Source: Bacteroidia bacterium (lineage in GTDB: Bacteria; Bacteroidota; Bacteroidia; 2-12-FULL-35-15). Taken from it: a DNA stretch of 64,000 nt. The translations under genes were made by a program, and so were the position numbers. How positions within the stretch are numbered: the first letter of the stretch is position 1; each line of letters opens with the position of its first letter. This document shows positions 55,801-64,000 of this stretch, one piece after another. Where the stretch lies: the NCBI GenBank assembly GCA_030654175.1, contig JAURXZ010000041.1:35585-99584 (forward strand), given 5' to 3'. Below the pieces are notes generated by a model, which searched no databases, was not told where the DNA came from, and saw nothing but the letters and a program-made list of their open reading frames with translations.

Positions 55801-55854
55801 TCAAAATCGGATAAGCCTAAATCATTAACAGGATTCGTTACATTAACGAGATAA
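52843..55854 (+). CDS. T9SS type-B cargo protein with gliding-motility-associated C-terminal domain
   Basis: 1003 residues. Signal peptide 1-22 (LISCCLLKAQ). Residues 25-215 form a jelly-roll/MAM-like domain (LFTEDFQSGG ... VHFSFFYLSEGS ... FAIDDINIVASY). Then several Ig-like or carboxypeptidase-regulatory-type beta domains (about 220-690), PKD-like units (690-830: TYYTWTSNNGTIIDTS; GNDTIVCINEPVSLSTNS), and the type B sorting domain at about 910-1003 (NVFSPNGDGYNDFFIPIPLG ... YSRWGQLLFES ... DGVYYYIAEI). Type B cargo is exported by T9SS with help of PorP/SprF-like proteins. It is followed after 98 bases by a second cargo gene of the same class. Confidence 0.92.
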   Translation: MIFKKAILLYSFLLISCCLLKAQSIQLFTEDFQSGGTSFTINGAGPGSAMGSNQWIINNQYSGVPTYPTTMRQDSTYSGTIGSAPYSSYLHIHDAPSAITNCNYNPANPSDRFAYMTDGLCTLGMDSVHFSFFYLSEGSPTAYGKVYYSADNGPWIQIGLTQYNNKYKWKYEDITNPAFSNVGNLRFGFRWENDNGTSPNSVAFAIDDINIVASYDLIDPVTISIDSVSPSSVCQGTYLTIYYTISDTLCNGTYEIELSNSSGTFPSSFTTWVTTISYPQTTGIIGIQLPNGATPGLCYKIRISRNAPPPLITGIASACFVIEDCPNVITTMQPVVTMDTNAVCIGSAIDIPFASTGVYTFNTYTAQLSDSNGTFPATPVVVGTFVNSGTYDPALGTPPGSVSGQVPIVPPGCDYYIRIVSSNPVATGSQWGPFCIGECDITTNNKMDLSYCVGDCSVSPLGLNSLIPIDVNTYDDTAVYSPGNLFTTQLMSSMTFAQIGSNGILGAVAAVDDTTLNIHIPCKDSLPIIGVPIGMNYMRIVGTNSSEPDNTLGSLIRVTIGAIRSTPQIIDSYDYGADYDFTLPYPWKPMKDTFCSGETVMLMFTPYSYSDMSTYKWICSGINGGNPFVSPSGANSNELYVNLGGPGILTFKIQETSYGCVGPWSPVDSVVVLGPPNVLITGPSIVCQGDTNLFQVPFSDNTYYTWTSNNGTIIDTSNNEIDIKFPTTPGSHSITINSINQCGSASATKTIQVKPYPTVNAGNDTIVCINEPVSLSTNSGVGYSYSWSDGTSVISSTQSTSVAPITTTSYTVTVTGTGGCVKKDSVTIQIQSPLTVTYADSLCPNGDYSITLAADTLGTEYLWNNGGGSAQQISVADTGTYILTVNFTNAVCPKIETFNVKPDACPVELTLPNVFSPNGDGYNDFFIPIPLGEFDIYNIDKFEIKIYSRWGQLLFESTDSAFKWNGNNKGGKPVSDGVYYYIAEITSKSDKPKSLTGFVTLTR

Positions 55855-55860
55855 TAAATG

Positions 55861-55935
55861 CCTCTCCCGCTGGGCACAAGCTGGCTCAAACAGCCACTGG
55901 CTGTTTGCCCTCCCTTCTCCAAAAGAGAGGGGGCG
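55861..55935. repeat. Palindrome-rich intergenic repeat between the two cargo genes
   Basis: CAAACAGCC-ACT-GGCTGTTTG (55887-55907) is a perfect 9-bp-arm hairpin sharing the GCCACTGGC core of 10146-10160. It is followed by CCCTCCCTTCTCC-AAAA-GAGAGGGGGCG, the CCTC/GGAG family also at 32372 and 56716. Confidence 0.6.
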
Positions 55936-55952
55936 AAACCTTAAAATGGCTA

Positions 55953-58508
55953 ATGATAAAAATAAAAGATAAAGACAACTGGATCAAAAGCCTTCCCAAC
56001 AAGGGAGGATTAATGGGCATTTTATTTTTCTTGTTTTTTAATTATTGCGAAGCACAAAATACTCCACAAGTATTGATGGAAACTTCTGTTAATAAAAAAC
56101 TTTCCGGACTTTATTCTTCAAAAACACCTTCCGATCCTATCTCAACGAGGAGGGGTGGTTCTACTCATCTTTTCCCTTCTAATTTCCCGGTAAACAATCA
56201 AAGTTATAAAGAAGAAATTGATAAGAGAACATATACTTCGAGAACATTTAACAACAATAAAGGAGAAGTAGTCATTCAATACAGTTCACAACATTTAAAT
56301 TATCTTAACAAAGAAAATAAGTTCCAGCCTATAGACATTAAACTTTCCAAATCTCACAAGCCTTCTTCACATGAGATGGGAAACAGCAATGGCCCCTCAT
56401 ATTCCTGGGCTTCTCTGCAACAGCAGTATCCAACATATCTATATAAAGATGGAAGTACTGCATTATCAGCAGATGAAAAAAACAAAATTATTTTTAATCG
56501 CAATTGTAAGATCAATGACCATGAAATAAATTATTCTGATTACACAGTTGGTGAACAGGGAATGCTCATCAATAATGTGATTGCAGGTGTTGACAAAAAA
56601 ATAATCTTTGATGAAAACACTATTGAAACAGATTATATTATCCGGGAGCCCATTAATACCAATAATCAAGACGTGATCATTTCTGAAGAAATTGAATTGC
56701 CAGAAGGGTATTATACCTCCTCCCTTTCTTCCCTCTCCAATTGGAGATGGGCTGGGGGTGAGGCAGAGATGGGATTAAGGGGCGAGGCTTTGGTTGTTTA
56801 CTCTCGTGAAGGTATTGAGAAAGCAAGGTTCAACGCCCCCGTTTTTTATGATGCAAACAAAATAGTTGTATTCGGAAAATACAATTTGGTGCAACATCAG
56901 CATAAGACCGTTTTAGAAATAATAATTCCAGAACAATGGATAAATGACCCAATCAGAAAATATCCCGTTACTATTGATCCGGTGGTTACTGGTCCCATTT
57001 CTAATTATCCGGCTACATATATGAATTCCTGTGAGTTCCCAAATTTTCAAAAAGACAGCATTTTGGTAACAATTCCTGCTAATATCACTATCACTCAATT
57101 TATTATAGAAGACAGTTATTTTGCAGACCTTCTCGCTACCCCCACCCCTACATTGTTAGATGGATATATGTCTCTTTCTACCGTTTGCGGAAGTTTGATA
57201 CTTTCTTGTAGCGATCCGGAGGCATCTTCTTTACCTGGTACTTGTTATATAGTTCCGAATACTGATTTCAAATCTTATTTAGGCTGTTGTTTTACTCCAT
57301 CCTGCTCCATTCAAACATTTTATCTTACACATGGTTTCGCAAGAAGTAACTTAGGGCCGGGATGTAACCAGGATTATATCTATTACAGTCCTGTCAGCAA
57401 CTGGCCGTTCAGCGCTTTTATTGTGGGAAAAACAGTTGAAACAACTCAGGCGCAATGGTCTGTTTTTCCAACCACTGTTTGTTCTGACAGCTGCACAGTT
57501 TTTTTAAAAGTAAATACTAATTACGGTGTTCCTCCTTATACAATAACGCATCCATGGGCAACCGGGCCTTCTCAATATGGCAGTTCCTCAGACGGTTGCA
57601 CCAGCACAGGGTCAGATACTATTGCATTAACTATTCCGGGGTGTCCTACTACCTGCAGTACCACACCAACATTAAATATTCCCGCACCTATTATCGTTGA
57701 TGTTTGCGGAGATTCAGTAACCGGCCTTAGTGCAAAATCTATTACCATTAAACCTGTTCCCGTTGCAACAGCAGGTCCTGTGAGTGTTTGTTCGGGAAAT
57801 CCTTTTAATATACCTGTTTCGTCCTGTGTTACAGGGAGCTCTTTTACCTGGACGGGCAGCAACGGGACAAGTGGCACCGGCAATATAAATGATAATGTAT
57901 TAAACACTGGAACAAGTGCAATCACAATTAATTATTCTGTAATTCCAACAGCAAACGGATGTTTGGGGCAGCCAATAAGTGTTTCTGCCGAAATTGATAC
58001 ATTACCGGTTATTAATGGTGGTTTAAATGATACCATTGAACCAGGGATCAGCACTCAGTTAAACGCTACAGGTGGATTAACTTATTTATGGACACCTACA
58101 TCAGGTTTAAGTTGTGCTGATTGTGCCGATCCTTTGGCAACACCTGTGATAACAACGGCTTACTATGTAACAGGCACAAATGAATCCGGTTGTTCCGGTG
58201 GCGATACTGTTGAAATCTCTGTGACCCAGGGAAGTGAAGTTTTATACATTCCCAATTCATTTTCTCCTAACGATAACAAGCTGAATGATCTATTCTATGC
58301 GTATGGGACTTCCATAAAAATATTTGATCTGCAAATTTATGATCGCTGGGGCGAATTGATTTTTCGAACCAATGATATAAAACAGGGCTGGGATGGGAAA
58401 TATAAGGGGAAAATGGTGGAAGGTGGAGTTTATGTATATGCCGTGAGTTGTGAATGGTTGAGTGGAGTGGAAGCATACAGAAATGGAATTGTTACCGTTT
58501 GGCGATAG
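55953..58508 (+). CDS. T9SS type-B cargo protein, second in tandem, with repeat DNA in the coding sequence
   Basis: 851 residues from the ATG at 55953 (in-frame ATG at 55905 lies in the intergenic palindrome; ATG at 56013 would give a signal peptide without basic residues). Signal peptide MIKIKDKDNWIKSLPNKGGL then GILFFLFFNYCEAQ. Residues 60-370 are a conserved-looking beta domain with N-S-V-type strands (YTVGEQGMLINNVIAGVDKK; EIIIPEQWINDPIRKYPVTI). Residues about 255-282 (SSLSSLSNWRWAGGEAEMGL) are encoded by an intergenic-type palindrome. PKD-like units (about 600-770) precede the type B sorting domain (YIPNSFSPNDNKLNDLFYAY ... YDRWGELIFRTN), which ends the protein. Likely co-transcribed with the preceding cargo gene. 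Confidence 0.88.
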   Translation: MIKIKDKDNWIKSLPNKGGLMGILFFLFFNYCEAQNTPQVLMETSVNKKLSGLYSSKTPSDPISTRRGGSTHLFPSNFPVNNQSYKEEIDKRTYTSRTFNNNKGEVVIQYSSQHLNYLNKENKFQPIDIKLSKSHKPSSHEMGNSNGPSYSWASLQQQYPTYLYKDGSTALSADEKNKIIFNRNCKINDHEINYSDYTVGEQGMLINNVIAGVDKKIIFDENTIETDYIIREPINTNNQDVIISEEIELPEGYYTSSLSSLSNWRWAGGEAEMGLRGEALVVYSREGIEKARFNAPVFYDANKIVVFGKYNLVQHQHKTVLEIIIPEQWINDPIRKYPVTIDPVVTGPISNYPATYMNSCEFPNFQKDSILVTIPANITITQFIIEDSYFADLLATPTPTLLDGYMSLSTVCGSLILSCSDPEASSLPGTCYIVPNTDFKSYLGCCFTPSCSIQTFYLTHGFARSNLGPGCNQDYIYYSPVSNWPFSAFIVGKTVETTQAQWSVFPTTVCSDSCTVFLKVNTNYGVPPYTITHPWATGPSQYGSSSDGCTSTGSDTIALTIPGCPTTCSTTPTLNIPAPIIVDVCGDSVTGLSAKSITIKPVPVATAGPVSVCSGNPFNIPVSSCVTGSSFTWTGSNGTSGTGNINDNVLNTGTSAITINYSVIPTANGCLGQPISVSAEIDTLPVINGGLNDTIEPGISTQLNATGGLTYLWTPTSGLSCADCADPLATPVITTAYYVTGTNESGCSGGDTVEISVTQGSEVLYIPNSFSPNDNKLNDLFYAYGTSIKIFDLQIYDRWGELIFRTNDIKQGWDGKYKGKMVEGGVYVYAVSCEWLSGVEAYRNGIVTVWR

Positions 58509-58595
58509 GAATAGAAGCTATGGTACGATTTGTGCTTTAGTAATATATCTGTTTTTAATGCGTCCTTTGATTTTATCAATATTTACTTTTTTTGT

Positions 58596-61500
58596 TTGAA
58601 AAACTTTTTAAAAAATAAATTCTTCTTCTTAGTTTTAGCAGCAGTCCTTTTTCTAGCAGCTTACTTTCTCTATCATCCTTTTGTTGATGGAGCTTCTCCT
58701 ACAATTTCTGATTTCGAACAAATTTTACATAAAAAAGAAAAGCGTTTAAATGAAGAAATGTCGGTTTTAGCAAAACGTGCTGAAACGCAAAGTTATCCTC
58801 AACTTTTTGCTGAAAAACCGGATTACTACAATACACTATTGGAGAAGGAAGGATTGGCTTTTTTAATTTATGAAAATGATACATTAAAATTTTGGAGTGA
58901 TAACTCAATAGCCGTTGAGAACTGGATGAAAGAAGTTTGTCTGGATACAAAAATGGTGAAACTTCATAACGGATGGTTTGAGGTAATGAAGCCGAATACC
59001 AATTCTTCTACGGCAAAAACGATTGTTGGTTTAATTTTGATCAAGAACGAATATCCTTATCAGAACAAATATCTTGTAAATGAATTTCAAAAAGATTTTG
59101 CAGTTCCTGCCGAAACTAAACTGATTGTTAATTTTCCTAATGCTACCAATCAGGTTAAAAATCTTAGTCAGGAGTATTTGTTTTCATTAGAATTTAATTC
59201 CGCAAACAATTCTGTTGCTTTGCATTCTTATTTTGCTCTGGTATTTAATTTATTCGGGTTCTTTTTTGTTATTCTGTTTCTTAAAAAAGCTTTTTTGTCT
59301 GTAAAGGACCGGATTGGAAATAATACCGCATTGGTTTTATTTGCGATCAGTGTTTTGCTGCTGAGGTATTTTACCATTAAATTTTCAATGCCTCAGATTT
59401 TTTATGATTTTGAATTGTTCAGTCCAAAAGTGTATGCTGATGCGAGTTCGGTCTGGCTTACCTCTCTCGGTGATTTGATGATCAATACGGTGCTTTTGTT
59501 TTTCTTAACTTATTTTATACTCAAGGAATACAGGATAGAAGGCATTTTAACAAAGTTAAAAAACTTCAACAGGCTTGTGTTTTTATTGCTTATGTTCCTT
59601 GCTTTTTTTTGGTTCTCATGGATCATCACCTCTCTTTTTTCGGGATTAATCAAAAACTCCAACATTCCTTTCAGTATAAATAATTTATTTAGCCTTAACC
59701 AATATAGCTATGTAGCATTGGTTATTATCGGTTTGCTTTTATTCATTTATTTTTTGTGTGCCGATAAGATCGTATCTGTTTTAAAGCAGTTTCAACTGAA
59801 CAAAAAACAATATGTTCTGGTATTTATAATTTCTGCAGCGGTGCATTCCACCATTTTGCATTTGCTGGGAATTCTTGATCTGATCATTGTTTTCTGGCCA
59901 TTTGTTTTGATAATTGCAATTGCCGTGATTAAACAAAAACAAATCACTTATTCTTTTTCAGGGATTGTGTTTTTGGTTTTTATTTTTTCTCTTTATGCGA
60001 TGCATATTTTTGTTAAGCATACAAGTATTAAAGAGATAGAGAGCCGGAAAGTATATGCTGAAAAATTGGTTGCTGAACAGGATCCGGTTGCTGAATTTCT
60101 TTTCCGCGATATAGAAAAAAAACTAATTAATGATTCAATTTTAATTTCATACATCAATGGTGTTGAAATGCAAACTGAAAAGTTTGAAAAACGTTTAAAA
60201 CAGGTATATTTTAGTGGTTTTTGGGAGAAGTATGATGTCAGGATCGCATTGTTTGATAATTTTTGTATGCCTGTCATAAAGTCGCAAAATGCCTTGTTCG
60301 ACAATAATCTTTATTTCGATGAACTGATTGAAAAGCAAAGTGTTCCAACATCATGTGAACATTTTTCATTCTTAAATAATGCATCCGGAAAAATCAGTTA
60401 CCTGGCTAAATTTCCTTTGTCGAAATCTGTCCTGATCAAAGATTTTGGAACTGACCTTGCAAAAAATAAATTGGGCACTCTTTATATTGAACTTGATGCC
60501 AAATTTATTTCAGATGAAATTGGTTTTCCTGAATTATTACTGGACCGTAATGTTGGATTATCTCAGGAGTTAAGTAGTTATTCGTATGCTAAATACAAGT
60601 ACGATCAATTGATCAGCCAATATGGCAAATTCCCTTACAACCTCAGTGTACTCGACTTTAATAACAATGTTGGGGATTTCTCTATCATCACCAAAGAAAA
60701 TTTTAATCATCTTTTATATCGTCCCGATGCGGATACCTTAATTGTATTAAGTAAACAAAAGGAAGGTATCATAGATCAGATCACGACCTTCTCTTATTTG
60801 TTTGCATTTTTCAGTTTGCTGTTGCTCTTAATTTCTTTTGCTGACCAAGCTTCAGGGGGCTCACCTTTTAAGAATTTTAGTTTTAAATATCGAATTCAGT
60901 TGTTTCTGGTGTTTATTGTTTTAACTTCTTTGGCTCTTTTTGGCGGAGGAACAATTTATTATATCAAACAACAGTTTGAAACAAAAAATCGTGAAAACAT
61001 CAGCGAAAAAATCCATTCTATTTTAATGGAAATGGAATCAAAGTTTATTGAAGAAAAAGAATTGTCAGACGATATGTCGGAATATATCAGCTTTAAATTA
61101 AAAAAGTTTTCCAATGTCTTTTTTACGGACATCAATTTATACGATACCAGGGGTAACCTTTATGCATCCTCTCGCCCAAAGGTTTTTGATGAAGGCTTAA
61201 CATCCAAAAAGATGAATCCTGAAGCTTTTTTGCAAATCGCAGTTTTCGAAAAAACCGAGTTTATTCACGATGAACGTATTGGGAAATTAGAATATTTATC
61301 TGCCTACATTCCATTTAAAAATAAAGATGGTAAATTACTGTCATATCTTAATCTGCCTTATTTTGCAAAACAAAATGAACTGGAAAAAGAAATTTCAGGA
61401 TTCCTCGTTGCTCTTATAAATATCTATGTATTGTTATTTGCCTTGTCCATTGTAACGGCTATTCTTATTTCAAATTATGTTACAAAACCTCTTAAATTAA

Positions 61501-62321
61501 TTCAGGATAAATTATCTAAGATCAAGCTTGGTAAAACCAACGAATTGATTGAATGGCAGGAGATGGATGAGATCGGAAGTCTTGTAAGCGAATACAACAG
61601 AATGATAGTGGAGCTTACAAAAAGTGCAGAATTACTTGCAAAATCTGAACGTGAAAGTGCATGGCGTGAAATGGCCAAGCAAGTTGCACATGAGATCAAA
61701 AACCCATTAACACCAATGAAATTAAGTATTCAGCATTTACAACGTATCTGGAAAGACGATGCACCGGATATGGACCAAAAGGTGGAACGTCTTACACAAA
61801 CGATCATCGAGCAGATTGATACCCTTTCATCTATAGCAACAGAATTTTCAAATTTTGCGAAGATGCCGAAAGCAAATCTGGAAAAAATTAATGTGCAGGA
61901 GATTTTACTGAATAGTATTGCATTATTTCAGGATTCTGAAAACATACATATTGATTTCGAAAACAAAACAACTGATAATGCATTTGTTTTGGCCGATAAA
62001 GAGCAGCTCCTTCGTGTATTCAATAATCTTATTAAAAATGCAATTCAAGCCATTCCGGAAGATAGGAATGGGCAAATTGAAATTGGTTTGAAAGAAGAAG
62101 ATCAGTTTTACGTCATCAGTATAAAAGACAATGGTATCGGCATAAATGAGGATGCATTTGATAAAATTTTTGTACCCAATTTTACAACCAAAACCGGAGG
62201 CATGGGACTCGGATTGGCAATGGTAAAAAGTATTATTGAAAGTAGTAATGGCAAAATACGATTTGAAACAAATCCTCCTGAAGGAAGTACGTTTTTTGTT
62301 GCCATCCCCGCCATAAGTTAA
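58596..62321 (+). CDS. Very large NtrY-like sensor histidine kinase
   Basis: 1241 residues from the TTG at 58596 (LKNFLKNKFFFLVLAAVLF); an in-frame TTG at 58530 is possible but adds an unlikely N-terminus. About ten hydrophobic helices: one at the start, a periplasmic loop of about 190 residues, a block of seven or eight helices (about 210-470), another extracytoplasmic region (about 480-750), then two helices flanking a sensor domain (about 790-950), and a HAMP-like segment (LISNYVTKPLKLIQDKLSKI). The kinase core has the NtrY-type H-box (WREMAKQVAHEIKNPLTPMK), N-box NNLIKNAIQAIP, SIKDNGIGI and GGMGLGLAMVKSI. No response regulator is adjacent, so its partner is unknown. Confidence 0.9.
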   Translation: MKNFLKNKFFFLVLAAVLFLAAYFLYHPFVDGASPTISDFEQILHKKEKRLNEEMSVLAKRAETQSYPQLFAEKPDYYNTLLEKEGLAFLIYENDTLKFWSDNSIAVENWMKEVCLDTKMVKLHNGWFEVMKPNTNSSTAKTIVGLILIKNEYPYQNKYLVNEFQKDFAVPAETKLIVNFPNATNQVKNLSQEYLFSLEFNSANNSVALHSYFALVFNLFGFFFVILFLKKAFLSVKDRIGNNTALVLFAISVLLLRYFTIKFSMPQIFYDFELFSPKVYADASSVWLTSLGDLMINTVLLFFLTYFILKEYRIEGILTKLKNFNRLVFLLLMFLAFFWFSWIITSLFSGLIKNSNIPFSINNLFSLNQYSYVALVIIGLLLFIYFLCADKIVSVLKQFQLNKKQYVLVFIISAAVHSTILHLLGILDLIIVFWPFVLIIAIAVIKQKQITYSFSGIVFLVFIFSLYAMHIFVKHTSIKEIESRKVYAEKLVAEQDPVAEFLFRDIEKKLINDSILISYINGVEMQTEKFEKRLKQVYFSGFWEKYDVRIALFDNFCMPVIKSQNALFDNNLYFDELIEKQSVPTSCEHFSFLNNASGKISYLAKFPLSKSVLIKDFGTDLAKNKLGTLYIELDAKFISDEIGFPELLLDRNVGLSQELSSYSYAKYKYDQLISQYGKFPYNLSVLDFNNNVGDFSIITKENFNHLLYRPDADTLIVLSKQKEGIIDQITTFSYLFAFFSLLLLLISFADQASGGSPFKNFSFKYRIQLFLVFIVLTSLALFGGGTIYYIKQQFETKNRENISEKIHSILMEMESKFIEEKELSDDMSEYISFKLKKFSNVFFTDINLYDTRGNLYASSRPKVFDEGLTSKKMNPEAFLQIAVFEKTEFIHDERIGKLEYLSAYIPFKNKDGKLLSYLNLPYFAKQNELEKEISGFLVALINIYVLLFALSIVTAILISNYVTKPLKLIQDKLSKIKLGKTNELIEWQEMDEIGSLVSEYNRMIVELTKSAELLAKSERESAWREMAKQVAHEIKNPLTPMKLSIQHLQRIWKDDAPDMDQKVERLTQTIIEQIDTLSSIATEFSNFAKMPKANLEKINVQEILLNSIALFQDSENIHIDFENKTTDNAFVLADKEQLLRVFNNLIKNAIQAIPEDRNGQIEIGLKEEDQFYVISIKDNGIGINEDAFDKIFVPNFTTKTGGMGLGLAMVKSIIESSNGKIRFETNPPEGSTFFVAIPAIS

Positions 62322-62439
62322 TAATCGAAAAGCTGTTTTTTTACCATTAGTTTTTGTATATTCGTAACCCGAACAGGAACACATTTGTTGTTAGTCATTA
62401 GCGCATCTGGACATCAAAAAATTAGCACATTGATTTAGT

Positions 62440-62847
62440 ATGAAACGACCCATAAGAGTTTTAATTGCAAAAGTTGGACTTGACGGTCACGACCGCGGTG
62501 CAAAAGTAATCGCTTCTTTTTTGCGTGATGCCGGTATGGAAGTAATTTACACTGGGCTTCGTCAAACCCCTGAAATGGTTGTAAATGCTGCTTTGCAGGA
62601 GGATGTTGACGCGATCGGCATCAGTATTCTTTCCGGTGCCCATAATACGGTATTCCCAAAAATAATCGCTTTGATGAAAGAAAAAGGATTGGACGATGTA
62701 TTGCTTACAGGAGGGGGGATTATTCCAACTAAAGATATGGAAAAGCTTAATGAACAAGGTGTAGGTAAATTATTTCCTCCGGGAACCGACACTAAAGAAA
62801 TTGTTGATTACGTTACAAGCTATGTAAAAGAACATCGTAATTTTTGA
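62440..62847 (+). CDS. Stand-alone B12-binding subunit, methylmalonyl-CoA mutase C-terminal type
   Basis: 135 residues, only the Rossmann-like cobalamin domain. [20 protein letters not shown] holds the D-x-H-x-x-G lower ligand His; [17 protein letters not shown] is the S-x-L loop, and [11 protein letters not shown] the G-G motif. In complete mutases this domain is the C-terminus of the large subunit; split forms exist for methylmalonyl-, ethylmalonyl- and 2-hydroxyisobutyryl-CoA mutases. No catalytic subunit is adjacent. The leader contains CAGCACATC-like words (62400-62435). Confidence 0.9.
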   Translation: MKRPIRVLIAKVGLDGHDRGAKVIASFLRDAGMEVIYTGLRQTPEMVVNAALQEDVDAIGISILSGAHNTVFPKIIALMKEKGLDDVLLTGGGIIPTKDMEKLNEQGVGKLFPPGTDTKEIVDYVTSYVKEHRNF

Positions 62848-62940
62848 TAAAGTTTTGTTGGATTATCACTCCAACCAATTGGATGAATCCTGTTAATCCA
62901 TAAAAAGAAAACAGTTCCATTGTTAGTAATCAATAAAAAG

Positions 62941-62964
62941 ACCTCTCGGCTCCGCTCGGGGTGA
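62941..62964. repeat. Dispersed TCTCGGC-type palindromic repeat
   Basis: ACCTCTCGGCTCCGCTCGGG followed by GTGA, just before the last gene; variant of the TCTCGAC family. Confidence 0.45.
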
Positions 62965-62974
62965 TTAAAAAAAT

Positions 62975-63943
62975 ATGTGCCGATTTTATACCCTACTATT
63001 ATTAATAATTTTCGTTTTTTTCTCTTGTGATAAAAAACATGGGAAGCAAAAAAAAGACATTTCTTTTAGCCCTCCAGTTTCAATTATTGCCTCCAATCCA
63101 ATAGTAACAATAGTTGATACCTGCCCCAAACCAAATATTATTATTTATTCTTCTAAAGACAGCAGCCTTTTCACCATCCAAACTCATATAGGTCCACAAA
63201 CAGGACATGTTTACCCAATTAAAACAATCCCCCTACTTGCTGGTGAAGCTGGAGGGTATTCCTTTATGCAAAATTTTAATACCGAACAAGGTTTAGGATT
63301 AAGTACAATTGTCTGCAGTTATAAAGATAGAGCTGGAAATCTTTGGTTTGGCACTGCTGGTGGAGGAGTTAGTAAATACGATGGAAACTCTTTTACGAAT
63401 TTCACTACATCACAAGGACTGGCAAACAATCTGGTTAACGGAATCAGGGAAGATAAAGCTGGGAATATGTGGTTCGCTACAAACGGAGGGGGGGTTAGTA
63501 AATATGATGGAAAATGTTTTACGAATTTCACAACTATTCAGGGCTTGGTAAATAATAAAGTTCTGTGTATTACTGAAGATAAAAGTGGAAATCTATGGTT
63601 TGGTACAGATGGAGGTATATGCAAATATGATCAGTATTCAAAAAAGGTGTTGGGCGGTAAATTCTTTGTTAATTATACTACTGAACAAGGATTAATAAGT
63701 AATCATGTGGCAGCTTGTATTACAGATAAAAAAGGAAATCTTTGGTTTGGCACAAATAAAGGAGTCAGTAAATATAACCCTTCCATAAAAGGGGAGCTTA
63801 GTGTTGAATGCTTTACTAATTATACCAAAGCACAAGGAATGGAAGTTGATAATATTAAACGTACTTATCCCTATAAAGGATTTTTGTTTATATCTATAAC
63901 GGTTTATTTATTCGTAATAGTCATTATATTTGTCCTATGTTAA
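62975..63943 (+). CDS. Two-component-regulator propeller lipoprotein, apparently truncated
   Basis: 322 residues. Lipoprotein signal peptide (MCRFYTLLLLIIFVFFSCDK, Cys18). Residues 85-290 contain five propeller blades of the Reg_prop type: DRAGNLWFGTAGGGVSKYDG, DKAGNMWFATNGGGVSKYDG, DKSGNLWFGTDGGICKYD, DKKGNLWFGTNKGVSKYN, with the QGL turns between. Full proteins of this class normally have more blades, a Y_Y_Y domain, a membrane helix and a kinase, cyclase or SpoIIE output. Here the frame ends after a hydrophobic tail (FLFISITVYLFVIVIIFVLC). Either this is a short form ending in a membrane helix or the gene has been cut by a frameshift or rearrangement near 63850. Confidence 0.75.
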   Translation: MCRFYTLLLLIIFVFFSCDKKHGKQKKDISFSPPVSIIASNPIVTIVDTCPKPNIIIYSSKDSSLFTIQTHIGPQTGHVYPIKTIPLLAGEAGGYSFMQNFNTEQGLGLSTIVCSYKDRAGNLWFGTAGGGVSKYDGNSFTNFTTSQGLANNLVNGIREDKAGNMWFATNGGGVSKYDGKCFTNFTTIQGLVNNKVLCITEDKSGNLWFGTDGGICKYDQYSKKVLGGKFFVNYTTEQGLISNHVAACITDKKGNLWFGTNKGVSKYNPSIKGELSVECFTNYTKAQGMEVDNIKRTYPYKGFLFISITVYLFVIVIIFVLC

Positions 63944-64000
63944 ATTTTAATAACATCCGAGCTAATGGTAGCGAAGGTAAAATAATAGCATATAGTATTG

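Noticed and set aside
61923..62384. 153-codon minus-strand frame opposite the kinase C-terminus
   Set aside because: It is antisense to the conserved ATPase motifs of the histidine kinase.
1..64000. Search for tRNA genes, insertion sequences, integrase or toxin-antitoxin genes
   Set aside because: By eye I found no T-loop (GGTTCRANTCC) contexts with cloverleaf partners, no transposase or integrase motifs and no paired small toxin genes; a tRNAscan or ISfinder run would be decisive.

Overview
The window is chromosomal DNA of a member of the phylum Bacteroidota, most likely a free-living or environmental Bacteroidia lineage. The evidence is TAnnTTTG-type promoters without Shine-Dalgarno sites, secreted proteins ending in both type A and type B type IX secretion (T9SS) sorting domains, giant Ig-like/HYR repeat proteins, and several families of dispersed intergenic palindromes. 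I see no tRNA, rRNA, CRISPR array, insertion sequence or prophage. Genus-level placement is not possible from what I can see.

Layout. 1-9622 (minus) is the first 3,200 codons of a giant secreted repeat protein that runs off the left edge; 32 Ig-like units repeat every 276 or 279 bp in perfect codon phase. 10.5-17.4 kb holds a FadL-type outer membrane transporter, a YD-like secreted protein, TsaB, a TolC plus HlyD/MacA-type efflux pair with no adjacent inner-membrane pump, and a small periplasmic protein. 17.5-26.6 kb holds a SemiSWEET, an M19 dipeptidase-like hydrolase, a sphingosine-1-phosphate-lyase-like PLP enzyme with a LysE exporter, an SDR, a UPF1/SMUBP2-like helicase, and a PadR regulator overlapping a membrane protein with two GldL-like HWPG motifs. 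26.7-38.6 kb is metabolic and housekeeping: ALDH7 semialdehyde dehydrogenase, acyltransferase 3, methionine/glutamine-type transaminase with an omega-amidase, an ATP-grasp enzyme, a Big_5 lipoprotein, free-Met-sulfoxide reductase, ComF and a coiled-coil membrane protein.

38.9-41.9 kb is a cdd-pdhA-pdhC operon (minus). 42.7-49.3 kb is a small secreted protein plus a 2020-residue T9SS HYR protein behind a strong promoter with overlapping inverted repeats. 49.7-52.5 kb has an alpha/beta hydrolase and a TMTC-like membrane TPR protein. 52.8-58.5 kb has two consecutive T9SS type-B cargo proteins, followed by a very large NtrY-like histidine kinase, a stand-alone B12-binding mutase subunit and a two-component-propeller lipoprotein that looks truncated.

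The least explained material is intergenic and repeat-derived: a two-copy, about 100-bp structured element whose two stems vary in a compensating way (24721 and 38592); a CAGCACATC repeat that supplies the end of one gene and the signal-peptide region of the next; an intergenic palindrome family that appears in frame inside a T9SS cargo gene; a duplicated leader upstream of two consecutive genes; and a 14-bp-arm hairpin at the predicted transcript start of the lyase gene.
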